DNA of 64,000 nt from assembly GCA_963556145.1 (NCBI GenBank), contig OY744472.1, positions 4,712,001 through 4,776,000 on the forward strand, given 5' to 3'. The translations under genes and the position numbers were made by a program. Origin of the DNA: Hygrocybe punicea (lineage: Eukaryota; Basidiomycota; Agaricomycetes; Agaricales; Hygrophoraceae). Below are positions 33,800 through 45,624 of this stretch, one piece after another; the stretch's first letter is position 1, and every line of letters begins with the position of its first letter. Under the pieces are notes generated by a model that ran no database searches, was not told the DNA's origin, and saw only the letters and a list, made by a program, of their open reading frames with translations.

Positions 33800-34059
33800 T
33801 AAGGTATTTATTTCATTTATTTTTCGCATTCCTTTACTTACTTTTTCGTGTTAAACGGTATCATGTGACCATTACAGGTAGCTTTCTTCACCAACACACA
33901 ACAACGCAAGGCCAATGAACGTGACACAATGTCGCGTTCATGAACACAGGTACGTATTTTACTTTCCTGAACTTTACTAATGTTGCCTGCTACAGGAAGC
34001 TCGACCGTGACCGCAGTGTGACCACACCCATGGCCACGAGATGACCACCCAACGCCAAT

Positions 34060-34334
34060 GGACATGGGACAGCCGCAACACCACCACCACCACCACCACC
34101 ACCACCAGCGGCGGCAACGGCAAAGGCAATGGCCAGCAACAGCAGCAGCAGCAGCAGCAGCAACTGCAGTGCTGGCAGCAACAGCAACGGCAACGGCAGC
34201 AAACGCTGGCAATGCCAGGCAGGGACCGCGGGACAAGACGCCCCATCCCTCCACATCCCTTGGGGACACCGGAGGGCTCCCTGGCAGCAACGGCAATGGC
34301 AACAGCAGCAGCAGCGCCAGCAGAAACAGCAATG

Positions 34335-34366
<32 letters not shown>

Positions 34367-34450
34367 AGCGGCAGCGCCAACAGCAACGGCAGCAGCAGCA
34401 GTGGCAGCGCCAGCGCCAGCAGCAGCAACGCCGGCAATGCCAGGCAGGGA
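34060..34450. repeat. CAC/CAG/CAA triplet-repeat block of E1
   Basis: It gives poly-His, poly-Gln, Ser/Asn or Cys/Leu frames on both strands. It includes two copies of a caggcagggaccgcgggacaa...cccttggggacaccggaggg segment. Confidence 0.8.
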
Positions 34451-34519
34451 CCATGGGACAAGACGCCCCATCCCTCCACATCCCTTGGGGACACCGGAGG
34501 GCTCCCCTGCACCCATCTA

Positions 34520-34571
34520 CCTCGCAATATGCAGCACCGTATCTATTGATACGTGCCTGCCATTCGCGAGG
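34520..34571. repeat. 52-bp palindromic unit, copy P7
   Basis: Ends cctcgcaat/ttcgcgagg, core cgtatctattgatacg. Confidence 0.7.
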
Positions 34572-34769
34572 AGAACGGAGCTCATGGGAGCCCACCTCGG
34601 TCTGGGTTTCAGACCGCGTCTGAACCCAGACCAAACGCGGCGAGACGGTTTGATGCCATCTGGGTCCAGGTTTGGCCATGTGCCAAACCGGACCCGAAGT
34701 TCAGTTCGCGGTTCCGCCAAAAAGGGTTGGAACCGGACCAAACTGAACTTCGGCAACACTAGAAAGTTG

Positions 34770-35440
34770 TATAATTGTTACAGATCACTATTGTCTTAGC
34801 AGGCTCCAGCAACAATGAACCAAACAAGAGTGATGAATTGTGATATGGTATGAGGTTATTACAAACAGGAGTAAGAAGGGGGAGGAAGTGTCTGGGTAGG
34901 TAGTGGTCAGGGGAAGAGTAGCTAGACTAAACTTGTAGACTATGACTACGATTGTCATGCTTATATACAACAGGACTTCAGGGCAGGCTTCTTCGTCAAG
35001 GCTCGTGGTGACGGTGAGGCCAAGTTCTGAGATGAACGGCGTCTTTGTTGTCATGGTGGGATATACATGACACGGCGGACCCAATCAATAACATTGAGGT
35101 TGGAAGAGGATGAACCGGAGCATGAATCGGAGCAAGCTGTGACAATAACATAAAATTACTATTAATTCACCTGTGCCCTCATTCATGCCAAGGAATTGAT
35201 ACTGGATTAGAAATATTTGCCATCTCTTAAGTTGTGCTATGGGTTGCTATCATTTCACTCCAAAGCCAGGTTTTGTTCAATTACAGCTATATCTTGACAG
35301 CCTATATTTCTCAAGTTTTTATTAAGAGTACTCTCAATATTGATAACTCATATACAAGAGAAAATTTAATATTTCACAAATTATTTACACAATTAATCTA
35401 CACAATTAATCATAAGTATGTGGGGTGAGGTAGGGGGAAG
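34770..35440. other. No gene seen
   Basis: AT-rich toward 35400. Short open frames only. Confidence 0.5.
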
Positions 35441-35442
35441 TG

Positions 35443-35807
35443 TGAAAATGAGGGGGGGGGATGGCAGAGAGAATGGGAGGGGGAATGGGGGGAATGGGAA
35501 TGGGAAATGGGGGGGAATGGGAATGGGTGGGGGAAAGTGAGAGGGAGGGGGAATGGGAGTGGGAGTGGGTGGGGGAAAGGGAAGGGGGGGAGAGGGAAGG
35601 TGAAGGGGAGGGGGAAAGTCAGGGGGAGAGGGAAAGGGGGGAGGGGGAAAGGAAGAGGGAAAGGGTGGGGGAAAGGGAAAGTGAGAGGGAGAAGGAAAGG
35701 GGGGGAAAGGGTGGGGGAAGGAAAAGAAAGGGGGAAGGGAAAGGGAGGGGGAAAGTGGAAGGGGGTGAGAGGGGAAAAGGGAGGGGGAAAGGGGAAGGGG
35801 GAGGAAG
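35443..35807 (+). repeat. Long purine (G/A) strand tract
   Basis: About 365 nt of nearly pure G and A on the plus strand, with units such as GGGGGAAAGG and GGGAATGG; T and C are rare. It continues beyond the LINE at 42291-42420, so the LINE sits within the tract. Confidence 0.9.
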
Positions 35808-35975
35808 ACTCCTCTTGACCTCTTACCACGTGGCACCCCCACCGGGACCCCAAACTGCTAGAGTGGTGGTCAGCCTAAATCTCATCGACGAACGCATATA
35901 CGCGTCATATAGCTACAGAAAAAGACCATTCTATACTGCACAATAAGTACACTAAGCTAACAAAGACTGAGGCAG

Positions 35976-37982
35976 ATGCAACCGAAGGCCTCCTCCAGTG
36001 CCACGTCATCCAACATCACACCCGGACAGGTTCGCCAAAAGAAGACAAGGGAAGACCTGGTCAAGCTGAGTAGCACATCATCAGACATTCATGACGCAGA
36101 ACAGGGAAAAGCACTGCTCGAACGAGAGGGATACTTAACACAAGGGAAAAGCGCAACATCTCAAAAACTTGCATATGCGATGCTACAGGCAGTCGCAGCA
36201 ATGACGAGATTACCTCGATCGATAATAAATCTCTTGAGAGCTTTCGCGTTCACCCTAGAGGACATACGGGAGGGCGATACCACTGCGGAAATTGCAGCAA
36301 CAATAGTCAGAGAAATGGAGACCCCCCTTTTCTCCAGACTTACGAAAGTTATGGCAGACCTGGAGGGTGTGGAGAGCAATATCAGCGAAAGAGAGCAGGA
36401 GCTGAAAGGAGCAGCAGTGTCCCTAACTAACACTATTGAAGAATTCCACAGTGACTTTGACCGACTGACATCCAAATTCAAGGCAGCAGCGACAGAAGCA
36501 CTTGAGGGACAGACGGCCCACGGCATGGAGCACCACAGCCAAGATCGACACACAGATGAACCAATGTCATATGCAGCAGCTGCGAGGACGAGGATGCTGA
36601 TACCGCCAGAACACGCACCATCCATTACGAGAGGAGACATACTCGACAGGCAAATTATCATGAAGAAAGACCCTATGTCGGAGAACGACCCTCTGGAGGC
36701 GTTAACAGAGAGGGAACTGGTCGAGAAAGCAAAGCTAACCCTCAAGATGATGGGTATTATGGCAGCTGACAGGCCAGAGGGTATGACTTTTGTAGGAGCT
36801 CGACGCACCCAGACGGGCGCAATCATCTACTCACTCAACATGGTGGAGGCAGCGAGATACATGCAAAGAAACGATGTAATACGTGAATTCATGCAGCATT
36901 TCAGAGGTGCGTCAATATTGCTAGCGAGGTCGTGTCAAATCATCGTGGAATATGTCCCCACTACCTTCATCCACAAAGAACAAGCAGCACTCGAAAAGAT
37001 CAAACAGGACAGTGCACTTCCACGCTTGTCAATATGCGAGGCCAGATGGATCAAACCTGCACACCTGAGGGCGGAGGGGCAGCGCTATGCATTTTTGACC
37101 CTAGGCCTCGTATCGTGAGAAGCTGCGAACCATGCATTAGAGTACGGCGTATACATTGAAGGAAAGCAGTGCCGCACGAGAAAGATGCTACAGGAACCAC
37201 GGCGATGTATGAAATGTCAGGGTTTCGGCCACATAGCGAAGGACTGTAAATCCATCCATGACGTATGTGCGAGATGTGCAGGGATGCATCGCACAATGGA
37301 TCCTGCGTGTGGCATTGCCGGGGGGGTGCCTCTCAAATGCGCTAATTGCAAGGAGACAGGGCACGGGGCTGCTGATCGTAACTGCAGAGTATTTCAGGAA
37401 AGGACGAAGAGGATGGAAGAATACAATGTGGAAGCAAAATACAGGCTCTTCCCCACATCAGAACCGAGAACGTGGGGGCGCGTGGATGATTCGCATAGGC
37501 AAGTGAACAGCTTTGATCCGGCGTGGAGAAGTGATGGTATGAGACAGGTCCACAGAGCCATGAATGAGGATGGCTGGCGGGGCAACACCCAGGACCCTAG
37601 CAATATAGGGGGCCGTCGTTGGAATGGAGGGTACGGAAATCGAGAAACGGCACCCAGGGCAGGCAGAGGATGGGGACTCCCAAATGACTATGGGAGAAGA
37701 GCGAATGCAGTGCCTTTAACACAGCGACCGCTACACAGTCAAGGGGGCTTTAGCAGAGGCATCATGTCTCAACAGACGTTGGACAATATATGGGGTACTG
37801 ATGCGGAGCCGCAGGCAACACCTGGAGGATGGGGAGATGAGCCGCTTCAGGGCCCGGAATACATCCTGACGTCACCACCGCCTCAGATAACACCCCCAGA
37901 TAGTTCAAATGCAGGACCATCAAACCAGGAACGACGAAAGCAAACCCCACCTGTGCAGTCAACCGAGAACTTGAATACATGA
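35976..37982 (+). pseudogene. LINE 1 ORF1, RNA-binding protein with CCHC knuckles
   Basis: It starts MQPKASSSATSSN. Residues 1-185 are Ser/Thr-rich and then helical. Residues about 210-360 form a globular region ending in ARWIKPAHLRAEGQRYAFLT. One TGA at 37116-37118 (GLVS-stop-EAANHAL) stands where LINE 2 has Arg (GFSMREAANHAL), so it is CGA to TGA. Beyond it the frame continues with knuckles CMKCQGFGHIAKDC, CARCAGMHRTMDPAC and CANCKETGHGAADRNC. The Gly/Asn/Trp-rich tail ends at TGA 37980-37982. Apart from the single stop the gene is complete (about 668 codons). Confidence 0.85.
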
Positions 37983-40900
37983 AGCAAATCTCAATATGGC
38001 AACAAAACGTCAACAAGTCGCTGATCGCCCAGCTAGACATGCTCAAATCAATCGGTAAAAATTACAACTTTATACTAATACAGGAACCATATTTCGACTT
38101 CAAGGGCCTCACGCGAGCCAACAGCTACTACACTGTAATATACCCCCCGCGTCATCATGACACACACGGCACCACCCCCACCAGATCAGTACTGCTCATC
38201 AGCAAACTTCTAGCATCTAATGTTTGGGCACCAATACCCATTCTGTCCTCAGATATCACGGCAGTGCAAGTCACTGGACGATTTGGAACCATCCAGATAA
38301 TCAACATATATAACAACTGCGACAACGACAGTGCACTAATAGAACTCAGCCAGTACCTGACCAGTGTAGGCGCTAACAACGCAGCTATCAGGCCAATACA
38401 ATATATATGGGCAGGCGACTTCAACCGACACCACCCATTATGGGACGAAGAGAGAAATACCCATCTGTTCACCAACACGAACCTCGAGGCAGCAGGGACG
38501 TTACTCGAGCTCGTGGGTCAGTACAACATGAAGATGGCGCTACCGGAAGGCATTCCCACGCTGCAGGCCCTGGCAACTAACAATCTTACAAGGGTTGATA
38601 ACGTCTTCTGTACAGATACACTTCTAGACCACTTCGTTTCCTGTGAAACATGCCCCGAGGAAAGGCCAGCGAAGACAGATCATTTCCCCATAGTCTACAC
38701 ACTTGACATTGCCATATGGCGTAGCAAATTCATACCGCGGCCAAATTATCACAAAGTGAATTGGAAGAAATTTCATGAAACGCTCAAGGACAGTTTAGCA
38801 GAATTGGGCGAGCCCGGAGAGTTTGTAGAGCCAGATGACCTACACAAGGCGATACAGGAACTTGATGGCGTCCTACAAAAAGCTATATCTGATGCTGTGC
38901 CAATGACGAAACCGTCCCCCTACAGTAAAAGGTGGTGGAGCTACTAACTTACAGTTATGCGCACGAAAGTAAGGAACCTGGGGAACAAGTCATACCACCA
39001 TCACGCGAACCAGTTCCACCCTGTGCATGAAGAATATAGGAGAGCGAGGAATGATTACTCAGAACAAATATGACGCACGAAAGCAGAACACTGGGTCAAG
39101 TGGCTGGAAGAAATAGACGGATCCGACATGTGGATGGTGAGCCGCTTAGTGACGGGACTGGCAACCGATGGAGGACGGACAAGAATACCTACACTACGCG
39201 AGACTAACACATCTATGGGGGTAACTAGGGAAGCAGTAAACAATGAGGATAAGGGAAAATGGTTCTATGAAACCTTCTTCCCGCCAAAGCCACTGAGGTT
39301 GTCGGTACCAGAACGACCAGTATACCCCCCACCAGCTTGGAAGTTTGAACTTATTACTGACAAACAGATACACCGTGCAATTCAGAGAATGAAGCCCCAT
39401 AAGGCGACGAAGGCAGGTACTATCCCGAACATCGTGTTCATACAAGCCCGGGAGCTCCTCGTGCCGTACCTAGGACCTATGTTCAGAGCGACTTTCACAC
39501 TCAAAATATACCCGGAACAATGGGCCGCAACAGAAACACCAGTTCTAAAAAAACCTGGAAAACCAAATTATGCCCTGCTGGGTGCGTGGAGACCGGTTGT
39601 TCTATCCAATGGGTATGCTAGACTGCTAAACGCCTGCGTAATGGAGGACGTAGTATGCATGAGCGAGAAGGCAGGCTTGATCCCGCCATACCACTTTGGA
39701 GGGAGACCTGGGCGTAGCGCTTCGGACACCCTGCTACACCTTGTCAAGATTGTCAAAGATGCTTGGCGAAGAGGTAAAGTAGTTTCGGTCCTATCACTAG
39801 ATGTGAAGGGGGCATTCCACAGCACCGCTGTGGATCGGCTAATGCACAATATGAGAAAGAGAGGTATCCCAGTGGAAATCGTCGAGTGGATGGAACGTCG
39901 ACTAGAAAAGCGGCGCACTGTACTGACCTTTGACGATTTCGTCTCAGATCCGTTTGACATTGATAATGGCCTAGACCAAGGGGACCCATTTTCACAGATA
40001 TGTTACATACTGTACAATGCAGATCAACTCGACATGCTAAAGTGGAAAGACGGGGAGTCTGGTATCGTATATATTGACGACTCTAACGTGCTAGCAGTGG
40101 GCGCGAACTTCAACGAGACACATGCGACACTAAAAGATATAATGGAGAGAGACGGCGGCGTACTGCAGTGGGCAAGGGAACACAACTGTGAGTTCGGACT
40201 GGAAAAATTCCAACTCTTAGACTTATCCAGGCGCAAGCGTGTTGACCCAGCTAACCCCAGGAAACACATTCCCATCGAGAGACACCCATTATCACTTGGT
40301 AACATTGTGATACAATTGAAAGCCAGCATACGACTTCTTGGCATCTTCATCGATCGCGAGCTCTACTGGCACGAGCAGGAGGCAGCAGCTATCAAAAAAG
40401 GACAAGACTGGGTTCTACAGTTTGCCCGACTGTCGAAGGTTGCAGGAGGCATAGCAGCTAAGTACATGAGACAATTATACTTGGCCATTGCTGTACCTTG
40501 AATGCTATATGCTGCTGAAGTCTTTCTCACATCTTATAGGAGGAAACCGGGCAGAACGGGGAGTCGAGGAGAGAGAGGAAGAGCTATTATTAGAAGACTA
40601 GCATCCATACAATGCAAAGCGGCTATCACAATCACCGGGGGGCTATCGACAACAGCAACGGACATACTGGATATGCACGCCAACCTGCTCCCGATGCACC
40701 TATTGGTGGAGAAAGTACGACAAGGTGCAGCCTTACGGCTCGCTACACTGCCCCCAAGTCACCCACTCAGCAAGGCTGTAAAGAATGCACGAATGTGTAA
40801 CATCAAATGACATCCCACCCCACTACATGACCTCGTATGGTCCTACGGCATCGAACTGTCGAGAATGGAGGTGATCCAGAACGTGCAACAAGGGACGAAA

Positions 40901-41920
40901 TGGGCTTCTATGGCAAGCATACAAATCAGCGACACGAAGGAGAAGGCTCTAGAGGGTGAAAGAACGGACGACGCGGACATTAAGGTATACACCGATGGAT
41001 CAGGAACTGACGGTATGATCGGCACAGCAGCGGTTCTATGTAGAAGAGGGTGAAGGGGGTGGAGGAGCAAGGCATACAGATTAGGTTCTGCGAGGCACCA
41101 TGGCGTATATGAAGGAGAAGGAGTAGGGATGATTTTAGGGCTTGAGCTAATAAGGGAGGAACGCAATGTGACTACAGTCTCGATGTTCATGGACAATCAA
41201 GCGGCAATCTGCGCATCGACTCTCATAAAACCGGCACCATCACATTACATCTTCGATATCTTCGACAAGAGACTAGGAATGACTAAACGAAGACACAACG
41301 ACCTGAGTCTGGCAGTGCGGTGGATGCCGGGGCATAAGGGCGTCGAGGGAAACGAGCGTGCAGATGAGAAGGCAAAAAGGGTGGTGAGGGGCATCATCTC
41401 ACCGAGCGTGCAGCTACCAGCAGTCCTGCACAAGAAACTCCCCTTTAGCAAGACAGCGTTATGGCGAACGTTTCTCGACAGGCTCCGCGAGCGGGCCATG
41501 GAATATTGGCGTGGCTCTACCCAGTTTGCAAGAATAGTTGATGTCGACCCATCATTCACACCATCATCATATCGACGCATGACAGCTACACTACCGAAGA
41601 AACACGCGGCCATACTCATGCAACTACGGTCTGGACATATTGGCCTCAATCAGCATATACACAAGATTCAGCGTGCAGACTCCCCGACATGCCCATGTTG
41701 CCAGCGAAGCAATGAGACTGTCGAGCATTTCCTCATCCGATGCCCAGCCCACGAACACGCTCACGTTAGGTTGAGACGTGACATAGGACGTGACGCCGGG
41801 TTCATCAAGAAACTCCTATCAGTGCCAAAGTACCTCCCAGCACTGTTCCAATTCGTGAACCTGTCTGGGAGACTGAAAGAGACATTTGGTAACATCCCAG
41901 ACCTGAAGCCTGCACAATAG
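37979..41920 (+). pseudogene. LINE 1 ORF2: APE endonuclease, RT, RNase H
   Basis: The ATG (37979) overlaps the ORF1 stop as ATGA. The endonuclease has WQQNVNKS, LIQEPYFDF, WAGDFNRHHPLWDE and KTDHFPI. RT has LSLDVKGAFHS and the catalytic IVYIDDSNVLAVG. RNase H has KVYTDGSGTDG, GEGVGMILGLEL, MFMDNQAA and MPGHKGVEGNERADE. The C-terminal finger is CPCCQRSNETVEHFLIRC. Stops lie at 38945 (TAA), 39071 (TGA), 40499 (TGA), 40808 (TGA) and 41051 (TGA). The TGA codons at 39071, 40499, 40808 and 41051 sit at positions expected to be Arg. The catalytic residues I can see are all kept, so inactivation is by nonsense only. Confidence 0.88.
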
Positions 41921-42301
41921 CCCACCCCACTTGACTAGAGGTGTACTACACAAGGGGCATCCAACCGAGATGGTCTTTTCCGCACCGAACCCTTTTTGAG
42001 GTCTTTTTATTTTATTATTTTCATGCCATTTCCACTTCCACTCCCTACTTACTTTCTTTCTTCATATTCCACTATCACTATTACTGATACTTTACATACC
42101 CCATAACCTATAGGTTACCCTTATTATGTGGATGTTTCTCCACCCATGGGCTGGCTCTGCCGACCCTCCCTGTTGCTTCTGCGTACTTTGTCCCGCCTAT
42201 TGGTAGTGTACATGCATGTATTCTCTAGCATATGGTTCGCCACAAAGGAGAATAAACTTGGAAAAATAAAAATAAAAATAAATAAAAAAAGGGGGAGGAA
42301 G

Positions 42302-43285
42302 GGGAGGGGGAAAGGGAGAAGGAAGGGGAGGGGGAAAGAGGGAGAGGGAGAGTTTGAGGGAGGGGGAGTAAAGGGTTAGCAGGGAAGGGGGAGAAGGAGG
42401 CGGGGGAGGGAGGGCACTTACAGGTGCTGGCCCCCGTCGCCGTTGCTGCTGCTGCTGCTGTCGTTGCTGTTGCTGGCCTGCTGCCATTGCCGTTGCCGCT
42501 GCTGCTGCCCTGCCATTGCCGCCACTGCTGGTGTGTCGCCGTTGCCGTTGCCACTGCCGCTGCCAGGTTGGCGCTGTCGGGTTAACGACTGGGCATTGTG
42601 GTGTGTCCTGTGGTGGCCTGGCACGTGTGGGCACCGTTATAGTCAGTAAAATCAGTAAAAATTATAATAAAAAACTTACCTGGACAGCGGGGGTGGGTGC
42701 ACCACCCGCCGCTGCACTCCCCGTTGCCGTCTCTCGCTCCTGTGGTTGGCTGGCGTCGCGTGTGTTGGTGGTGCGTGGGCGTGGGTGGAGGTGAGCACTG
42801 AGGTGGGTATGGGCTTGGTTGCTGGGCGTCGTTGGTCACCAGGCATGGTCGTAGTTAGTAAAATATGTAAAAAAGTAATAAAAACAGCTTACCTGGGCAG
42901 CGGGGGTGCACCACCCGCCGCTGCACCCCCCATTGCCATCCCTGGCTCCTGTGGTTGGCTAGCCTCACGTGTGTTGGCGGTGCGTGGAGGTGGGCATGGA
43001 GTTGGGTGTGGTGTGGTTGATGGGTCGTGGGCGTGGGTGCGGTTGTTTGGGCATTGGCGGGGTCCATCGTTTGGCGTTTGGTGTGTGCGCGTGGGTGGAT
43101 GTGGGTGTTGTCGCGTTGTTCGCGTTGTTTGGTTTGTTGGTTTGTTGATGATCATGTGATGCACTGAAATGGTCCGTGCACCAAACAAACCTATATAAAC
43201 TCCTGAAACTCAGCTATCTATTTCGGGGCAGCGCCCCAATTAAGTAGATATACAATAAATTAGATAATAGTATTAAAAATTTTAC
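42302..43285. repeat. Low-complexity stretch with a duplicated 214-bp unit
   Basis: The end of the purine tract (42302-42420) is followed by GTTGCC/GCTGCT triplet repeats (42430-42580). Two tandem units starting cttacctgg(a/g)cagcgggggtg at 42675 and 42889 share gcaccacccgccgctgca and gctcctgtggttggct. In minus orientation each unit ends CCAG followed by gtaag, resembling an exon end. I see no real gene. Confidence 0.6.
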
Positions 43286-43567
43286 TCTACAATTCCTAAT
43301 GGATTCCGCATGGATTCCGAGTTGAGTCCGATGCAGAATAAATGCTAGGACTTTACTCGGAATTCCATAGGATTCCTCGGATTCCTAGTATTCCGCTCGG
43401 ATTCCACTCGGAATCAGCTGGGACTAGAAATGCACTAGGACTGAGTTTATAGTGATAATTCTAACAATTTGGCTAGACTTGAAATTCACTCGGAATCCAC
43501 TCGGAATCCTAGGAATCCAAGCATTCTGATCGGATTCCACTAGGAATGTGTGGCTCAGTGTAAAGTG

Positions 43568-44186
43568 CTCAGGGTTTGGCAAGGGCTGAACCTGTAGAGG
43601 GTGTGCCTCATAACCAGTGTGTCATTGGGTGGACATCAAGGGGAAAGACAAAGATGGGTCGGAAGTGGTGGCACCTGGTAGATGGGTGGTGAGTTTTACC
43701 AGGGAAAGTGTTGACATTATGTGTAGCCTCAGGATGGGGAAAGGATAACAATAAGAAGAAGATTGGCACATGTTGCAGTTGGATGGGACTGACCAATGTA
43801 GGGCATGGTGAGGGGAGGGCAGATCCAAGACAGGGATGGTTGAGAGGATGTGTCTTAGGAAGAGAAGGTTTTGGATCATGGAGGCCATAAGGAGGGGTGC
43901 AAGAATATTTGTAGGGAGTGTAAGAGGGGCAGGGTGGTCAAAAACATGGATCAAGGAGGTTGGGTGAGACATGTCTCAGTGTGGGGTGGAAATTGACTGG
44001 CTTGTCATCATTTGGTCACTAGTGGTGCATGGTCAAACACAGCTCTTTTGGTGGGAGGCTCTTTTGTATTTTCTGAAAGGGGGTTCAGGTGGGTGGTTGT
44101 TGAAAGCTGTCAAAGGTTCAAGTTGGCTTACATGTCAGGGGTGGGAATGAACTTGTAGTGGAGTGGCAAGGAAGGGGGATGACATG
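43568..44186. other. Stretch between the 13-kb inverted repeat and LINE 2, no gene recognised
   Basis: GA-rich sequence with short open frames. It should be the continuation of the locus cut at 30539, but I cannot follow the WD40 frame into it. Confidence 0.35.
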
Positions 44187-44462
44187 TTCTTATTCTTTTT
44201 TTTTTTCTTTCTTTTTTTAATCCTAGTTTATTCTCCTTTACGGTACATCATATGTAGAGATTACTGTGAAATATACTACTTGTTACAACAAAGAGTGCGT
44301 GAGAGGCTGGGGCAACATGTGGGCACAGCAGTGCCGTTCCCGGTGGGAGTATGTCTCCCATAATAATTGAACCTGGGTGTGGTTAGATCGTAAGGTAGGA
44401 GGACGAGGGGGGGATGAAGGCTGGGGGCCAGGGGATGTGTGGACCAGGGTGGGGCTACTGCT

Positions 44463-44691
44463 TCATTCATGTGTGATGTTGGAAATGTTTCCAAATGCTT
44501 GCCGGAGTCATTGTGTGTCATTGATGTAGCAGAAAAGCGGTGGGAGGTGTTTCGGGGTGCATAGCAGCTTCTTCACGTATCCTGCGTCACGCCCTGCCAT
44601 CCAATGTAGTCTCTGGCATGCATGATCATGAGCCAGGCAGAACAGGAGGAAGTGGGTGACTGTCTCGTGGTGACGATGACAGCATGGGCAG
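44463..44691 (-). pseudogene. LINE 2 ORF2, C-terminal fragment
   Basis: It reads ...HFLLFC, AGRDAGYVKKLL, CTPKHLPPLFC and FGNISN, matching LINE 1 IGRDAGFIKKLLSVPKYLPA and TFGNIP. It is separated from the rest of ORF2 by the hAT-like element E3 with TSD atgggcag. Confidence 0.75.
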
Positions 44692-44885
44692 TAGTGTTGG
44701 GGAAGTTCACTTTGGTCCGGTTTGGGGCCTTTTTGCCCAAACCGGAAACCGAATGGTCCAGTTTTCCACCCGAAATCCCCAAACCAGACCGGAACCGATG
44801 CAAACTGTTTGCATCGGTTCAGTTTCGGTCCAAATGCGGTCTAGACCGCGAACCATATGGGCTGGGGGCCCTCACTCCCATCTGA

Positions 44886-44937
44886 CCTCGCAAGAGTGCC
44901 GCACACGTCAATCGACGTGGCCGGCCTCATTACGAGG
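44886..44937. repeat. 52-bp palindromic unit, copy P8
   Basis: Ends cctcgcaag/attacgagg, core cgtcaatcgacg. Confidence 0.65.
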
Positions 44938-45279
44938 TGGGTTTGGGGGTTTGGTGGGCTGCCCAGCCCTGTCCTAGCGAAACACACGCGTCGAACGCAT
45001 GTGTTTGGCCTCGGCTGTTGTCATTTGGGTGTTGTGGTGGTGGTGGTGGTGACCCGACGCGTCACACGCGTTGTTCGCACGAAGGCGGGTTGGACCCGCG
45101 ATTGCCGTGTTGGCCGGTTTGGGTAGGCGCGTGGTGGTGATGGTGGTGGTGGTGGTGGTGGTGGTGGTGCCCTACGCGTCATACGCGTTGTGCACGCGAC
45201 AATGGCCGGGTTGCACCCGCTTTGGTTGTTTTCGGCAGACGCGTGGTGGTGGTGGCATAGGAGCCTCTTCGCGTGGGTG

Positions 45280-45415
45280 TAGTTAATGGCACGGGTAACC
45301 CCTGGGTACAACTGGGTGTACCCGTACCCGTACCTGGCTTTACCCGTACCCGTGGCGACGGGTACGGGTTCTGGTGGGTATGGGTACGGGTACACCTAGT
45401 TACCCGGGGGTATCC
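45280..45415. repeat. TACCCG/CGGGTA repeat cluster
   Basis: Several acccgtacccg units in both orientations. A similar cluster lies at 46310-46470. They resemble the ATCC/GGATACGG arms of E6 and the MITE at 52325. Confidence 0.7.
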
Positions 45416-45475
45416 CACCACAATGTGGTGGGGTGCTGGTGAGGTGTCACCGGTGAGGTCTCGAACCCCCTGCAA

Positions 45476-45528
45476 CCTCGCAAATGCAGCCCAACGTCAA
45501 TTGACGTTGGGGTTGCGTACTCGCGAGG
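45476..45528. repeat. 52-bp palindromic unit, copy P9
   Basis: Ends cctcgcaaa/ctcgcgagg, core caacgtcaattgacgttg, one of the most symmetrical copies. Confidence 0.75.
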
Positions 45529-45624
45529 TGTTGGCCAGGGGGGCGGGGACCTGGGCACTGGTGCCAGGAACCTCGCACACCATACCCGTTATCGGCGGGT
45601 ACCCACCACATTCCATCCTAAGTA

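Larger units (their letters stand above)
32822..34761. mobile_element. Non-autonomous hAT-like element E1, 1.94 kb
   Basis: Left end TAGTGTTGCCG (32822) and right end CGGCAACACTA (34751-34761) are flanked by the exact 8-bp TSD gaaagttg (32814-32821, 34762-34769), the hAT hallmark. It contains a hairpin MITE (33008-33799), an intron-like segment (gtacgtattt...ctacag, about 33950-33997), a triplet-repeat block (34060-34450), a palindrome (34520-34571) and the GGTTC-rich end. No transposase. The copy at 60144 lacks the hairpin and shows the empty site. Confidence 0.85.
35808..42290 (+). mobile_element. LINE 1: non-LTR retrotransposon with APE, RT and RNase H
   Basis: A 6.5-kb element, from actcctcttgacc to an A-rich tail (aaataaaaataaataaaaaaa). 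It is flanked by the 11-bp direct repeat gggggaggaag (35797-35807, 42291-42301); the repeat lies in purine-rich DNA but meets both element ends exactly. ORF1 (CCHC knuckles) and ORF2 (APE endonuclease, RT, RNase H, C-terminal zinc-finger-like CCHC) overlap by ATGA. The domain order fits the fungal Tad1/I-like group. Its homologue on the minus strand is at 44198-63884. Several nonsense codons make this copy inactive. Confidence 0.9.
30539..43567. other. 13-kb segment bounded by inverted repeats starting CACTTTACACTGAGCC
   Basis: CACTTTACACTGAGCCACAC followed by ATTCCTA at 30539-30565 is repeated inverted at 43541-43567. Inside both ends are many GGATTCC/GGAATCC and TCCGAGCGG-like subterminal repeats (30566-30790, 30940-30985, 43285-43540). 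This layout is that of a DNA transposon with subterminal repeats, but I find no convincing TSD (left gttcccaa, right ctcagggt) and no transposase. The interior is mostly later insertions. Confidence 0.5.

Noticed and set aside
35393..35946. Pro/Phe- and Gly/Glu/Arg-rich ORFs in the purine tract
   Set aside because: Pure simple-sequence by-products with no start context or domain.
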